Positions 48,565 through 61,132 of a stretch of DNA of 64,000 bases are shown piece by piece. Location: NCBI RefSeq assembly GCF_026210795.1, contig NC_089457.1, positions 2,604,001 through 2,668,000 of the forward strand. Direction: 5' to 3'. Source of the stretch: Rhizophagus irregularis (Eukaryota > Glomeromycota > Glomeromycetes > Glomerales > Glomeraceae). The notes beneath the pieces are model-generated. The model ran no database searches. It saw only the letters and a program-made list of their open reading frames with translations, and was not told the origin of the DNA. The position numbers were made by a program, and so were the translations under genes. Each line of letters begins with the position of its first letter. The stretch's first letter is position 1.

Positions 48565-50770
48565 CTATAGAATATACATAAAATCGGGATGCAGGTCACC
48601 CAAATTTTTAATTTCTTCTTCACTTTTTCCTTGCAAAAATGATTGTGGATCTTTCCTCTTTTTCTCATTTAAAGTTTTATAAATAAAATATTGTAAGACT
48701 GCAATACAAGTCGCAGCAACCAAACACCCCAAGGCTATTGAATTACCAAATATATAATTTGGGAAATCTTTTTCTCGATAAATTTGTGATGCTATTACAC
48801 CACCTATATTTGCACTCATCAATATCAATCCTGCCGCTATACCCCTTTTCGCGTGACCTGCTATGTTATTCGCCATCCTATTAAAATGAACGAAGACATG
48901 GGGTTATGTTAGAAAGGATCAAGAGAAAAAAAGGAAAGAAAAAACGTAAAATTATAGAATTTACCATGCGACTGCAGTCGTGACAGCAGGAACTAAACCC
49001 GTTCCAACAATACAAGCTCCGACATATTTTGCTAAATAATAATTTAATTTTCAATTTATGTACAAATAAAAAAAAACTATGTTGCAATTCCCAAAAAATT
49101 TGCTCACCAGGGCCGCTTAATGAAGGTATGAGTAACATTATATAACCAATAATTCCAATAATCGAAGTCAAAAACATAATTGGACCACGAGTACGTTTAC
49201 GATCCGAAATAATTGCAACAATTATTGTCGATACACCAGCGCAAAAGAATGGTGGTATTGAAAATAATTGTGATACGACTGTGGAGCATGATTTTTTTTT
49301 TAAAAAAAAAAAAATATTTGAATGAATAAAGAGAATTCTTTCGTTCAAATAAAATATATGTATATTTTTTTAATTACCGAAATTATATCCCATTCCGTGT
49401 ACTATTGATGGAAGAAATAATTGGTAAGAAGAAACTGATATCGAAGCTACAAAAAGTTGTATCATAGCCAAATAAACTTTCTAAAAATAAATAATAATAA
49501 TAATTAATTAATTAAAAAGAGAATGTCACTTACAAATATTATTTTAATATTATTTAAGGAATGAAAGAATGAAACTTTACATAATCTGTGAATGCGGCAT
49601 AAATGTGCGCTCTATTATAATGTATTATATGAGCTTTTCCTATATCATGTTTTAATCGATCAGTAGCATATTTACGCTCTTTATCAGTAAGCCATCTGGA
49701 TTTTTCAGGATAATCAGAAATAAAGAAATAAGAAGCTATAGCGACAACAACCGTTATTAATCCTTCAACTAAAAATAACTGTTAAAAGATCTTATCAGTA
49801 AAATATCGCGATAAAAATAAACAATTCTGACAATATATGATAAATACGTACCCACTGCCATCCTTTTAGGTTAAGTTTTCCTTCTAATTTTATAAGAGAA
49901 AATGCTAATAAACCGCTAAAGGAACCAGCAAAACTATTTCCAATAGATAAATAAGCTATACGGGAATTTATTTCTGATCGTTTGTACCACGTGGCTAAAA
50001 AATAAACTGCGCCTGGAGCTAAGCCCGCCTCACAGGCTCCCACAAAAAATCTTGCCGCTAATAATCCCGCAAAATTTTTTACCTAAAATAAAATTTATAA
50101 TTTAGATTTTAAATTTAACATATAATTTATTTTCTTGCGTTTGAAACTTACAAATGCTATGAGAGTTACTACAACTCCCCACGAAAACATTATAAGAGCA
50201 ACTAAAATACGAAAATGAGATTAAGAATTTTTTTTTAAAGATAATTTTAGATAATTTAATGAAATAATAAAATATTTATTACTCCACAAAAATGCACTTG
50301 TCTTGATAAGTGCTATATTCGAAGGAACTTCAAATAAAATATATCCTCTACAGAAAAGAATTTATATTATTATTTTTTTTATTAGTCAATTTTACATTAT
50401 GTGACATTATTTTTTAATTTTGCACCAAGAATACCGTGGTTTACTTACATAAAGAAAATACTTAGACACCAATTAAATTCAGATCCGACCAATCCAAGAT
50501 CCTTTTCCATAGTTGTCAATTTCGCATTTCCAATGTTTACTCTGATAAAAATTTAAAAATTAGCAGGGGTAACGTTGATGATTTTTACATGGATGATTTG
50601 TAATTGTTAATTGTTTCATTTTACCTGTCCAAGAAAGCTAAGAAATATAACAAAATTAATAAAGGCATAATTCTAAAGTCCATCTTTCGTACTAATTTCT
50701 CTTCAAATTCTTTATCTTCAACAAATCTTTCATCACTAGTAACAAGGGTTCCATCTTTTGACTCAGACAT
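48565..50770 (-). CDS. MFS transporter, Dal5/TNA1-like anion:cation symporter family, 10 exons, 478 aa
   Basis: Exons 50770-50625, 50541-50449, 50347-50283, 50201-50152, 50082-49852, 49778-49581, 49480-49378, 49278-49108, 49031-48965, 48877-48565. Phases agree and total 1437 nt. A hydrophilic N-terminus (MSESKDGTLVTSDERF) precedes the first helix (FRIMPLLILLYFLAFLDR, the Y-x-x-x-FLDR motif) and NIGNAKL. RFFVGACEAGLAPGAVYFL (about residues 129-147) is the family signature, and WMANNIAGHAKRG marks helix 10-11. About 12 helices are expected. Relatives import small organic anions such as allantoate, nicotinate or pantothenate; the substrate cannot be told from sequence. Plasma-membrane location is inferred. 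Confidence 0.92.
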
Positions 50771-53595
50771 CGTTGTTGTTTACAAAGTCCGTATGGTTTT
50801 TTCTTGTTTTTCATGGTTTATTTATAATGGTTTTTTATTTTTAGCTGACCAAAAATTTAAAAGAAATCACTGCCAATTTTAGTATTTAATTTTACGCATT
50901 ACATCTGAGATTACCAGATCTGATTTTGATAAAGGTTTTGAGAATTTATTTTTTAAGGGGTGAGATTTTTGATTTTGTGTTTGGTTACATATATTAAAAA
51001 AGGTTCAGGGCCCCCATGTTTCTTTTTTGTTGTATAACAATTTAATAAAATCTCATCACACATGTGAACAATATAAATTTAAAATAAAACAATACTAAAT
51101 TTAGCAAAAAATTCTTTTTTATATCCAGATGTGATAAAAGAAATCCTTTAATTATTTTGTCAATTTACTTTTAATAATTTGTGCGACTAGCAATTATGAT
51201 ACTAGAAGATCGACTGTTGTTATGAACGAATACTTTTTTATTTACTACATTGAAATCTATATTTGTAAAATAAAAAATAATAAGATGAGCATCTTCAAGG
51301 AAGAATAATAGAATTTAAAGGTAAATCAATTTGGACTAAGAAATCAATCCCCCCAAAAATATTTCGAATTTTTTTCTTGCAACATTTAGCAGAAAAACAT
51401 TTATTAATATGTATATTACTGGTCAAATGAAAAAATATCGGTATGGTATATTAAGTATTGATTTGCCTGATAGTCAATATTGATATTTCTATTGTCATAT
51501 GATTTTCATATCACTGGTCGAGGTGGTATGATTTGGATGATTTGCGTAAAGTTTATCCCCCATAAATAGTTGATACATTTGGTGATCTCAATTGCAATTT
51601 ACGGATTTATTTTAAATTTATATATATACAGTAATGCATATCATACTGCATGTTGAAATATTTAAAATATTTACTTATTACTATATGACGAAATTTAAAA
51701 TTTATATTGCCTACGTCCTGATAAAATTTATATTTCATTCTCAATAATCTCTGCTTGATGGAAAATAGCACTTTATTAATTTAAAATGTTTGTTGATAAT
51801 GCTAATATCTTGCTGCTATGTTAAAGTTGCTGGATTAGCTTTATAAAGTAGCTGTTAATGATAATGAATTTAAACTTTTAGGTATTTTTAGAAAAGTATT
51901 TTTTACTTTAGGAAATATAATTATTAGAATAAGTTTGTCACACTTAATCCTAAAATTTGATTGTGAGCGGACATACGCGACATGACCAATTGATTTTATA
52001 GTGTACAAAATGTCTATTAAGCTTAATTTGGAATAATTGGAATAATTATACTTGGGATTACTAATTGATTATAAACGCGAACGCAACACAAGCTTTTTTT
52101 CAATTGCTGACGCTCTCATTCTTTCATTCTTTCTAAATTTACAAAAAATGCAACAAAAAAACTTTGTTAAGTATATTTTTTGGTATTAATCTTTGGAAAA
52201 TGTAATTTTTTACCATGGCGATTTATCACATATTTAAATTAAATAAAATGGGTAAAAAAAGAGTGGTTTTTTATGTAAAAGAACATTAGAACATTAGAAA
52301 TGCGTCTAACATTCTTATTAGGGAAAATAAAGAAAAAATCTTCATGTTTTTATGTAAAATGTTAGTTTTATTTTTTAGGGATTAAGATGAAACCTTTAGA
52401 GGTGGATTTTTTACGTAAAAGAATATATTAACTCTTTTTTTTTCTTAATTTTATATTGAAATCACTGGTTTATATTGTAGATCCTATTTTATTTTCAAGT
52501 ACCACCAAACGAATGACAGTTTAACAATACAAATGATTGTGATGATAATGATAAATCATCAATTAAACAGTAAAGGAATCAAAAGAGATGGTATTGATGG
52601 GTGCTAATTTGCAAATTCGTCTAGAAGGAATTCAGACATAAATGCTAGGCGTGACGCTACCATAGTGGCTGGATTTCAGTTTAATTATATACTTGCAAAT
52701 ATGAGCAGAATTTCATTAATATTTCTTTATAAAAAATGTCATAAATTTAAATGATATAAAGATGATTTTATCGCAATTTAAATTATATTTATATAATGGA
52801 ATTTGTAGGGTTATCTCCTGCAAATCTTTTAAAAGCCAAAAAATGTGGATTGAAGTTTTCTTTTGGTGAATTACTAGAAAGACTTGATGAGTTGGAGAAT
52901 CACTCCAGAATAGGGATTGGAATTCTTTGTAGATTCGATTTTTTGTTCCTTAAAAGATAATCCATTTTAAGCTTTTAATAATTAATTCCATGATCAGTAA
53001 ATATATAAATTCTGAATTAAAATTGTAAAATCTATTAAGAAATCATATATCGTTACTAAATACCCAACTGTAAATTACTATAACATCGTTGAAGGCCATT
53101 ATCGGTCAATTTTTCTTTTTTGAAAATATTTTAAATCATGATTTAATCTTTGGATGCAAATGTTGAATTAATTTTTTTATTTAATTTCAATATTCTCTTC
53201 AACAAATGAGATTCGATTTTGATTCAATTATCGATTCCAATCCCTACTCCGGAGTGATGATCTGAGTCACACCACATATCCTGCACGACAAAAATGTAGA
53301 TTAGGCACTGACCGGTGTTAGCTGGATTTTTGACAAACAATTCATGTAATTGTTGAGGAGGTCCCTCTTCAGTAATTTTTACTCCCTATCAATGAATTTC
53401 CGTTTTAACACTTGAAATATCTTCTAAGGGACCGTGAAATTTCTCAACCTTTTGGAGGTATGCTCTTGCATTTTATCAGCTTAATCAGTTATCGATATGA
53501 TCGTCAACTGTTAACCAATAAAATCTCTCATGCAAGTTGTAGATTCATTTAAACAGTAAACGATACGATTTTTATTTTAACATAATTACACATCT
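50771..53595. other. 2.8-kb spacer, no gene seen
   Basis: Promoter side of the transporter gene, then AT-rich sequence without reading frames. At 52641-52658 an 18-bp word (aatgctaggcgtgacgct) matches, with one mismatch, the coiled-coil pseudogene at 56756-56773, so a fragment of that family is probably buried here. Confidence 0.4.
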
Positions 53596-54195
53596 CTATG
53601 ATTCCAACCAATTTATTGAAACCCCACTATAATATTCGGATAAAACGATCCCAGCAAGAATTTCGGTATTATTACCAGTGTCTAACATCCGAATATCTCT
53701 ATTTGCATTGATGTAATTATAGGTCATATTAATTACTTCTGACGCGCCATCACTTAAAATAAACATTATGGCCCTTTCAATGAAACTAGCGTTACCGAAC
53801 AAATCGCAATTGCGAATACTAAAAGTGATTTTTGCACGAAGATGAACAACCTTCAAGACATCAGGAGTATTTGTTTTAAAAAGACCGAGAAAAATGCAGA
53901 GCATTTCCTTGCCTCTTTGGACAGGAAAAACCCTGAACTCCTTATGTGTCGGATCAAGACCATCATCAATGCAGGCATACTTCCAACCTTCAATTAATTG
54001 TGATAATTCAGGATAGGATATCTGCCAACTCTCAACTATTCTGTGTTGATTTTCTGCTTTGATCGTAAAGATATTTTGCATGTGTTCCTTATCACATGCA
54101 ATTCGCCCATCTGCTAAAGCTTTTCTTAATATTTCTCTCCGATTATTTGTATCGACAATATCAACCCTAAAAGTTGAAATATTCGATTCCATCAT
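53596..54195 (-). CDS. unknown protein, 199 aa
   Basis: Single open frame starting MMESNISTFRVDIVDTNNRR and ending SGVSINWLES. Composition is balanced (not AT-driven), with mixed charged and hydrophobic residues, which supports real coding. There is no signal peptide or membrane segment. Segments such as KEMLCIFLGLFKTNTPDVLK and ERAIMFILSDGASEVINMTY look like globular alpha/beta structure. No domain is recognised. It sits alone, more than 2.8 kb from the transporter gene. Either of the two adjacent Met codons could start it. It could be an exon of a longer gene, but no convincing upstream splice partner was found. Confidence 0.6.
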   Translation of the reverse strand: MMESNISTFRVDIVDTNNRREILRKALADGRIACDKEHMQNIFTIKAENQHRIVESWQISYPELSQLIEGWKYACIDDGLDPTHKEFRVFPVQRGKEMLCIFLGLFKTNTPDVLKVVHLRAKITFSIRNCDLFGNASFIERAIMFILSDGASEVINMTYNYINANRDIRMLDTGNNTEILAGIVLSEYYSGVSINWLES

Positions 54196-54403
54196 AATAA
54201 TAATTACAGTAATTACAGTAATAAAAAATCTGGTGGGTAAATGTTATATGGGCATAAGCCGCAAATTGTGTGACAAAATAAATGATCACACGGCAGGTCT
54301 GTGCGACATATTTGATTTTCGCATATATCGAAAGAAAAATATACAAACTAGTAACCTGTTTTTTCCCGAACGTGAGAAAAGAGGTCTACACACAACACAG
54401 GGC

Positions 54404-54853
54404 CTACCACATAAGTAAATAGTGACGACAAAAGCATATGTTATGAAGGGCTGAGGACTTCGTAATTTCGAGATCGCCAGGCGTTAGTCCAACTTTGAGT
54501 CTTTCAGGTAGATCTGATCCCTCCATGTGAAGAGGTATGAAGGTCTCATTTACATGTGCTTTCATAGAACTCTTGGCATCATATGACAAAGCTAATTACG
54601 CCTCATATCTCCTTATCTTTTTCCCAGCAAGATATAAAGCATGTAATGGTATGTGGAAGTTCAGCCAACTTTCCTGCAACCCGTAAAAAACAAGGTATGT
54701 ATATGCTAGAAGTTATGTATGCGGGAGCGAGTTTTTCTCACTATTACCTTTGTATTTAGGAAAACAAGACAATGGACACTGATTATTTAGAACTTCATTA
54801 AAGATGGTAACAATAAATTTGTAATCGGTACTTTTCAGACTTGTAGTGTCCAT
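54404..54853 (-). pseudogene. two-exon coding-like fragment, probably broken
   Basis: A plausible first exon, 54853-54748 (MDTTSLKSTDYKFIVTIFNE..., CPLSCFPKYK), is followed by a GT-AG intron and a second exon from 54673 (KLAELPHTITCFISCWEKDK). That frame stops at about 54603. A neighbouring frame then continues with good coding character (YDAKSSMKAHVNETFIPLH, SDLPERLKVGLTPGDLEITK) to 54404. The frame change suggests a disabled gene or a missed small intron. No family recognised. Confidence 0.4.
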
Positions 54854-55309
54854 GGACTCAAAAATGCAATTGCAAAAGAAATTGATACCCCTCAATTTGA
54901 TCTCTAAAAATAGCGTACACCCAAAAATTTTATGGATAGAAAGGACGCAATTCTTTATTATTTTGATATTGAAAAAGATAATAATCTTGCATTTCACACC
55001 CCAAAACTCCCTCTACCAAGTAGGTAGAAATTTTTTTTCTGTATTTTCTATTCACATCATATAAGCGATCCATTCGCTTCCGGCGACGTTTATTTCAATC
55101 ATTATTTTATCGAATGTACATAGAGGGCGGGTCACGTGTAATGATACAATGTCTGTGCGACATAAAAACTTTCACAAGATATTTATTTCACTTTTTTTAT
55201 CCGAGCCAAATATCACTATAAAAAACGCTATATCTGGAACACTTCAGCTTCCAACCTCTACCTGGAAATGAGAACCAATTGTACGATTGAATCTTTTAAA
55301 CATACCATT

Positions 55310-56370
55310 CGGTCACGCTAACGGACGATATTAAAAAATATGACACGGCCAAGCTTATAGAATTTTTGCGGTGACAGGACTTAACGAGCCGACTATCAAT
55401 ATCTTAGAAAATGAAGAGGTTAATGGACTTCTTTGACTTGACCCAGGAAGAGCTTGAACGTCATGGAATGAATTGGGGCCAGCTAAGAGACTCGGGAAGT
55501 TCGCTAAGGAGTGCAAGGAGAAAAATTCGAGGTCGTTCTCTTCGTACAAGACTAAAAAGACTTGAAGGATGTGTTAGCGAAGTATGGAGTCCAAGATGGA
55601 CGAAATAACAGACATACCGCAATTCACATCAAGTATATTTTTATCGCTTATTTTTAATCCGCTGAACCTTTAGAACTGTATAACTAACATATTGTATTTC
55701 GTTGATTTATAAAGAACCCACAACATCAACATCGATGATAAGAACGAAGCTTTGTTCACTGTCTTAAGGATGTACGACTCAGGCTACGCAATATGGGACC
55801 CGCGTTGAAAGTTACGAAATAGTTCGTTGTGAATATATTTCGGCAATCCTCCATGCATGTATTAATATAGTTAGAGAACTTATTGGAAAAAAAAATATCA
55901 CTAAACCCGCAGTTTGAAGTTGTTAGCGAGGAAAATACGGGTCGTGTGGATAACGCAATCCAAGCGCTTGAGGAATTAATGAGGGAAACCCATATCAAAT
56001 TGCTATTGGGTTCGCTCAGGTTAGTAAGCCTATCCAGAGTTTCTTAAGGCCTGTTCCACTAACTGATTTGGTACCTCTGTCGTCTACAGAATGTTATACA
56101 ATGCGAAAGTGCTTCTCAAACTAATAAAAGAAATTGAAAGGCAGATGATGCTTTTGGGACTATTTCTTCGGGATCGTGACTACAGCTACAGAATGACATT
56201 TTCTCCTTTATACCCAGACGGGATTTCTTGCACGAGTAGAATTCCACTCGTTTTGTCGAGAAGAAGGTTCGGAGGATAAAAAGGAGTTGTGTAAAAATGT
56301 GAAGCGGGTGATGAAGGGAAAGGGTGGATGTTGAGAAGAAGCCGGCAATGAAAATCAACGTGTTCAGGGA
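55310..56370 (+). pseudogene. decayed SAM-domain / nuclease-like gene
   Basis: Across shifting frames the plus strand carries LTDDIKKYDTAKLIEFLR (about 55318-55375), TQEELERHGM (about 55440), and AKECKEKNSRSFSSYKTKK (about 55507). Downstream come NPQFEVVSEENTGRVDNAIQ (about 55905-55965), ALEELM and QNDIFSFIPRRDFLHE (about 56190-56240), then a Lys/Arg-rich tail. These are the SAM-like start and the middle of a family seen repeatedly in mycorrhizal-fungus genomes, related in layout to the genes at 35566-37840 and 39150-39774 (family memory). Many stops and frameshifts make it non-functional. Confidence 0.6.
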
Positions 56371-56604
56371 TTTTTTGAAAAACAGGAGTAATCATGTACA
56401 TTAACATAGTCGTCATGTATCACGGGCAGAGTCTCGACCTTTGTATTTATTTTTCGCGTGTATTAATAAAAATTTTTTTCCTGGCAAAGTTGCTGACCAT
56501 TGGTCAGGGATGTCACGTGAATTTTTCAATTTTGAAATACTAACATACAGAGCACAAATAGTATTATATTTAACAGGCATGTAATCCGAAATAAATTTAT
56601 TGAG

Positions 56605-57560
56605 GCAACACTTCACCGAGCCTGAGGCTAAGTTCGTTAAGATTAAGGCGGAAAAAGTTGAGCTTGAGACTAGGAATGCAGAGATTCCTGAACTTAGAAA
56701 GAAGGCTGCTGAGATCGAGGCTGAGAACGCGAAATTGAGACATATTATTGAGGAGAATGCTAGGCGTGATGCTTAGAATGCCGAGTACAAGGCCAGAATC
56801 GAGGAATTGGAGAAAAATAGGGCTGACACTTCAGCCGAGAATGCTGGACTTAAGGCTAGAGTTGCAAAATTGGAACAAGAGTCCAGGCAGTCACAGAATG
56901 ATTTCTCTCCCAAGGAACTTGTCAACATAACAGAGTCTGTAGCAGTCTATTCACCTGTTTGTGAAACAAATGATGTGGTATCAGAAGTGCGGTTATCTAT
57001 AGATAACCCGGTACCTGCCAGCTCTAAGTCATCAGAGAATAGAAAGACGGATGCTTTCATGGATGAGGTGAACAAGAAAAATGTTAGTGATGTATAAGGC
57101 AGAGGAATAGGGAGAAAAGTTGCACTAGAAGCTGTGATTCCCATAACCTCTGATCAGACTGGGTTGCAAGATGCTGAACCTTTGTCTCCCTCCAGCTCTC
57201 TAGAAAACAAGTATATTTCATCACATAGTTCATTTCAGAAAACTCTCCTCTACCTATTATCCGAAAAATACATATAATTCGGAAAGTTATTTTATTTATT
57301 CAAAAAGAAGCATTTGCCTCATCAATTAACACTTCCAAGTTCAATATTACACTGGTATACTTATAGAGAATCATGAAAATAAGGTTGCAGACATTTGCTC
57401 TAAAACTGGTGTAGTTGAAAAAACTGCAAAGACTCAAGTTTACACCATGATTAAAACTTTTTACCCAAGGTTTCAGAATCAAATCTGTATAAGAAGACCT
57501 AAAGAGCTGGAAGTGTTTATAAGCTATTTGGAAAAATTATTAATCCTGCAACCAAAAAGG
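56605..57560 (+). pseudogene. decayed coiled-coil gene
   Basis: From about 56605 one frame gives a long heptad-rich helix (FTEPEAKFVKIKAEKVELET, AEIPELRKKAAEIEAENAKL, ENARRDA). It is broken by TAG at 56774-56776 and then resumes (YKARIEELEKNRADT, AENAGLKARVAKLEQE), followed by a Ser-rich linker and KTDAFMDEVNKKNVSDV, ending at TAA 57095-57097. A related C-terminal piece appears at about 57380-57560 (VVEKTAKTQVYTMIKTFYP and similar). Relatives of this coiled-coil family occur in many copies in Glomeromycotina (family memory). This copy lacks a clear start and has several stops. Confidence 0.6.
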
Positions 57561-57849
57561 AAGTTATGGAAATCGTATTGATAAAGTTTATGGAATTATG
57601 TATAGAGTGAGAAGTATATCGGAACTTTTAATCAAGTAGCAAAAAATTCTGAAACTAGTGAAAAAATCTTATCTGAAGAAAATTTACCATCTACATCTCA
57701 AATTACTCCAGGATAATAATCTCTCAGATTTCAAGAATGAAGATTTCTGTGATGGTGAAGTGCCAATTGCAAAGAAATCTTCTCAGCTGGAAGAATGACA
57801 AAATGAAGCTAAAGTAAATATAATGGCAAATAATAATCTGAATATCAAT

Positions 57850-60800
57850 CTAATTTGAGCTGTAACAGTACTTAGTACTTCCCAGTATAATTAATTAATT
57901 TAATTATGCCATTATACCTGACATAATATACTGTAATAATTATATAATGATTATAGATGCTAATATCATATACTGTATGCCGTAATTAAATTAACCAATA
58001 AAGTTAAATTGAGTTTTACAGGTGTTTGTAAATAATTATCAGTAAATTGATCAGTTAATTATCATATAACTTAATATAAGTGTATTCTTTATTTCTTTAT
58101 TTTGAAAAATGCCAAATTTAAAACATTTGCTGATGTATATTACCAGGCAAATAATGTTAAAAAAATAAAGTTTTAAATGTGCAATGTCAAATCAGGTGAC
58201 CAAATTTCACCCAATTGGTCCCTATTTTTTTAATTTTTATAAATTGGGAAACCTAATTGCTGCCAAAAAATAGCATAAAAGAAGAATACTTGGATTCCAA
58301 TCAGGATATTTAAATAGAGTACAATTGGATATTAATAATTACCAATCAATATCATTTACTATTATTAATAACTTTTTGATTAAATATTAGTATACTGATT
58401 AATAACTTTTCAATTAATTTATAATAATAAGAAATCTTTCAATTGGCATACATTTTATTTATTTAAAATTATTTGATATTTTACAATAATTTCATTTAAT
58501 AATTTAAGTTTATTAATTATTATAAATACAAAATCAGAAATACTACTAATATTATTAATCTAAGATTCAATATTTAGATTGAAGCCAATTTCTAATAAAA
58601 GAAATAAATAAATATTAAAAAACATTTTTTTAAAAAAAAGTTTCAAAAGTTAACTTTCAAAACTTATTTATAGGATTCTGGTTATAAAAGAAATAAAAAA
58701 TATTAAAAAATGTTTTTTTAAAAAAAGTTCAAAATAAAACTTTTGCACTAGTTGAAATTAAAACTTTTAGTTATATAACAAATTGGCAAAATTTAGCAGA
58801 TCTGTTATATATTTCAGCTAGTTATTAAAAATTGTCTAAATTTTAACATATATGATTTATAGTTAATTTATAAAAATCAGTAGAATATTAGCAAACTACA
58901 GCTACAGTAAATTTAATTCAGCTTATCAATTAGTTAATCTATTACTAAATTTAGACTTTATCAATAATATCTTAAACTAAAATTTTGAAACTTTATTTTT
59001 TTTTCTTTTAAGAATAAATTTTAAAACTAATTTTCAAGACAAATTTTTTTAAAAAAAATTTAAACTTTATAATTATAAAACATTTTTTTTGGAAAATCAG
59101 TTCCAATTAAAGTTGCTTGCCAAAAATAAAAAGGCCATTGCCAAAATGGTAAAAATAATTTCGACATTTTGATATGACAAAATGATGAAATTATTCTATT
59201 ATTAAAATTGATCAAAATGCAAATGATGAAATAGAAAAATAATTTTGACATGACGAAATTCACTAATTTTGATAAACAACTTAGTTCCAATATAGGTACT
59301 AATATTTTAGATAGTTTTAAAACTTTCTTTAAAAATATTTTTTTTATATTTTTATATAGAAAATTAGTTCTAATATGTGAATACTAATATTTTAAATAAA
59401 TTTCAAGAAAAAATTTGAAACTTTATAAAAAATGTTTTCTAACATTTTTTATATTTTTTTGTAGAAAATCATTTTAATATAAATACTGATATTTCAGTTA
59501 AATTTTAAAATATTCAAAACTTTTTTTAACTGAAAAAAATATTTTTAATATTAAAAAAATATTTTTTTATATTTTTATATAAGAAATTAGTTTCAGTATG
59601 AATATCAATATTCCAGATAAATTTTAAAAAAAAAATTTGAAAACTTTATAAAAAAATGGTTTCTAAACATTTAACATTTTTTTATAGAAAATCAGTTTCA
59701 ATATGAATGCTAATATTTTAAAAAAAAATTTAAAACTTTATAAAAAACAGTTTAACATTTTTTTATATTATTATATAGAAAATTGGCTTTAATGTAAATA
59801 CTAATATTTTAGTTAAGTTTTGAAATATTCAAAATTTTCTTTAAGGGGTATGTCAGAAATTACGTGATTTAGTAGGTGGGTGGAAATCAGGTCCTGCAAT
59901 TAGATGTTACAATATATTTTTATAGTAATAGTATACCTTTTATAGTAAATAATATATAATTTATTTATTAAGAAGCTTTTTTTGCAATTATCTTACTATT
60001 TAAAAGTCTAATTTTAATGAATTTTTTTTTGTTTTATAAAGTATAAAGAGGGCTACAAAATAAAAAAGTTTATGCAAATTGAATTATTAGATAGTAAAAT
60101 AATTGTATTATAATATATATGTAATATAGTAATTTATTTACTAAAAAGTTTTTTTGCAATTAATTTATTTAGCTATAGTAAAAATGATTTAATAAACTGG
60201 ATTACATGAATAAAATTTAAGTAATATGATGTGGTAAATTTTAATTTTAGCTAAAATTATAAAAATTTTAATTTCAGCTAAAGTTATATATTAATAATAT
60301 TATTTATATCTCCAATTAAAAATATTTTATGAACTCTATAACTTAAAACTAAGATGGAAATAGTATATATTAGACTATTAATTTTATTAGTATAAAAATT
60401 TTTTGAAAATTTGATACAATAGATTTTCAGTTTTTATAATATATTAAATATTCTAATAAACCAGCTATTTTTAGTGAACTGATAGATAATTTATTGAATT
60501 TTACTATATATATTTTAGGATTCTAATTTTCCTAAAAAAATAAAAATGTAAGGGAAGTTACATATAATTACATAATATTCAGTTTAATATAAACTTACTT
60601 TCCTCCCCCTCCTTGTCAGATTTAATAACCAATCAAATTATAATATTTATAAATTATATATTTTATTAAGTGTAATATAAGATTTTGGTTATCCTTCTCC
60701 CTCTTTAATAATTACGTAATATCTGTAAGCTCCCAATATTTAAAGTGTCAAAATAATATTTTTTTAAATTTTTAAAATTTCAAATTTAGAGTTCTGATAT

Positions 60801-61132
60801 CAAATTAGAACTAATTTCAGTACAAAAAATTGAAGTAATATAATATGATAATGAAATTTTAAAACCTATCTTAAGATTTTAGTATTTAAGTTAAGACTGA
60901 TTTTCCTAAAAAAAATAAAAAAATGTTAAAATAAATATTTTTTATTAAAGTTTCAAAAATTTAAAACTTACTACTTGGGATTTAGGTATCTAATTTTAAA
61001 ACTGATTCTTTATAAAAAAAATAAAAAAAATATTAAAAAAAAATGTTTTTTTTTAAAATTTTAAAGTTTTGTAATAACAATAACTTTAAAACTTTAGAAT
61101 CTGATATTTAATTTTAGAACTGATTCCTTATA
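57850..61132. repeat. AT-rich degenerate repeat field
   Basis: Extremely AT-rich, no genes. Between about 59284 and 59850 there are about six head-to-tail units of 75-117 bp, each with GAAAAT(T/C)AGTT, AATA(C/T)TAATATTT and TATTTTTTTATAT words. Related but more diverged AAAACTTT..TTTTTTAAAA units recur at about 58610-58760 and 60890-61130. The same kind of sequence continues on the far side of the foldback element (62884-63110). Confidence 0.7.

Noticed and set aside
55355-56616. Several 60-80 codon frames on both strands
   Set aside because: They are shadows of decayed SAM/nuclease-like sequence in shifting frames.
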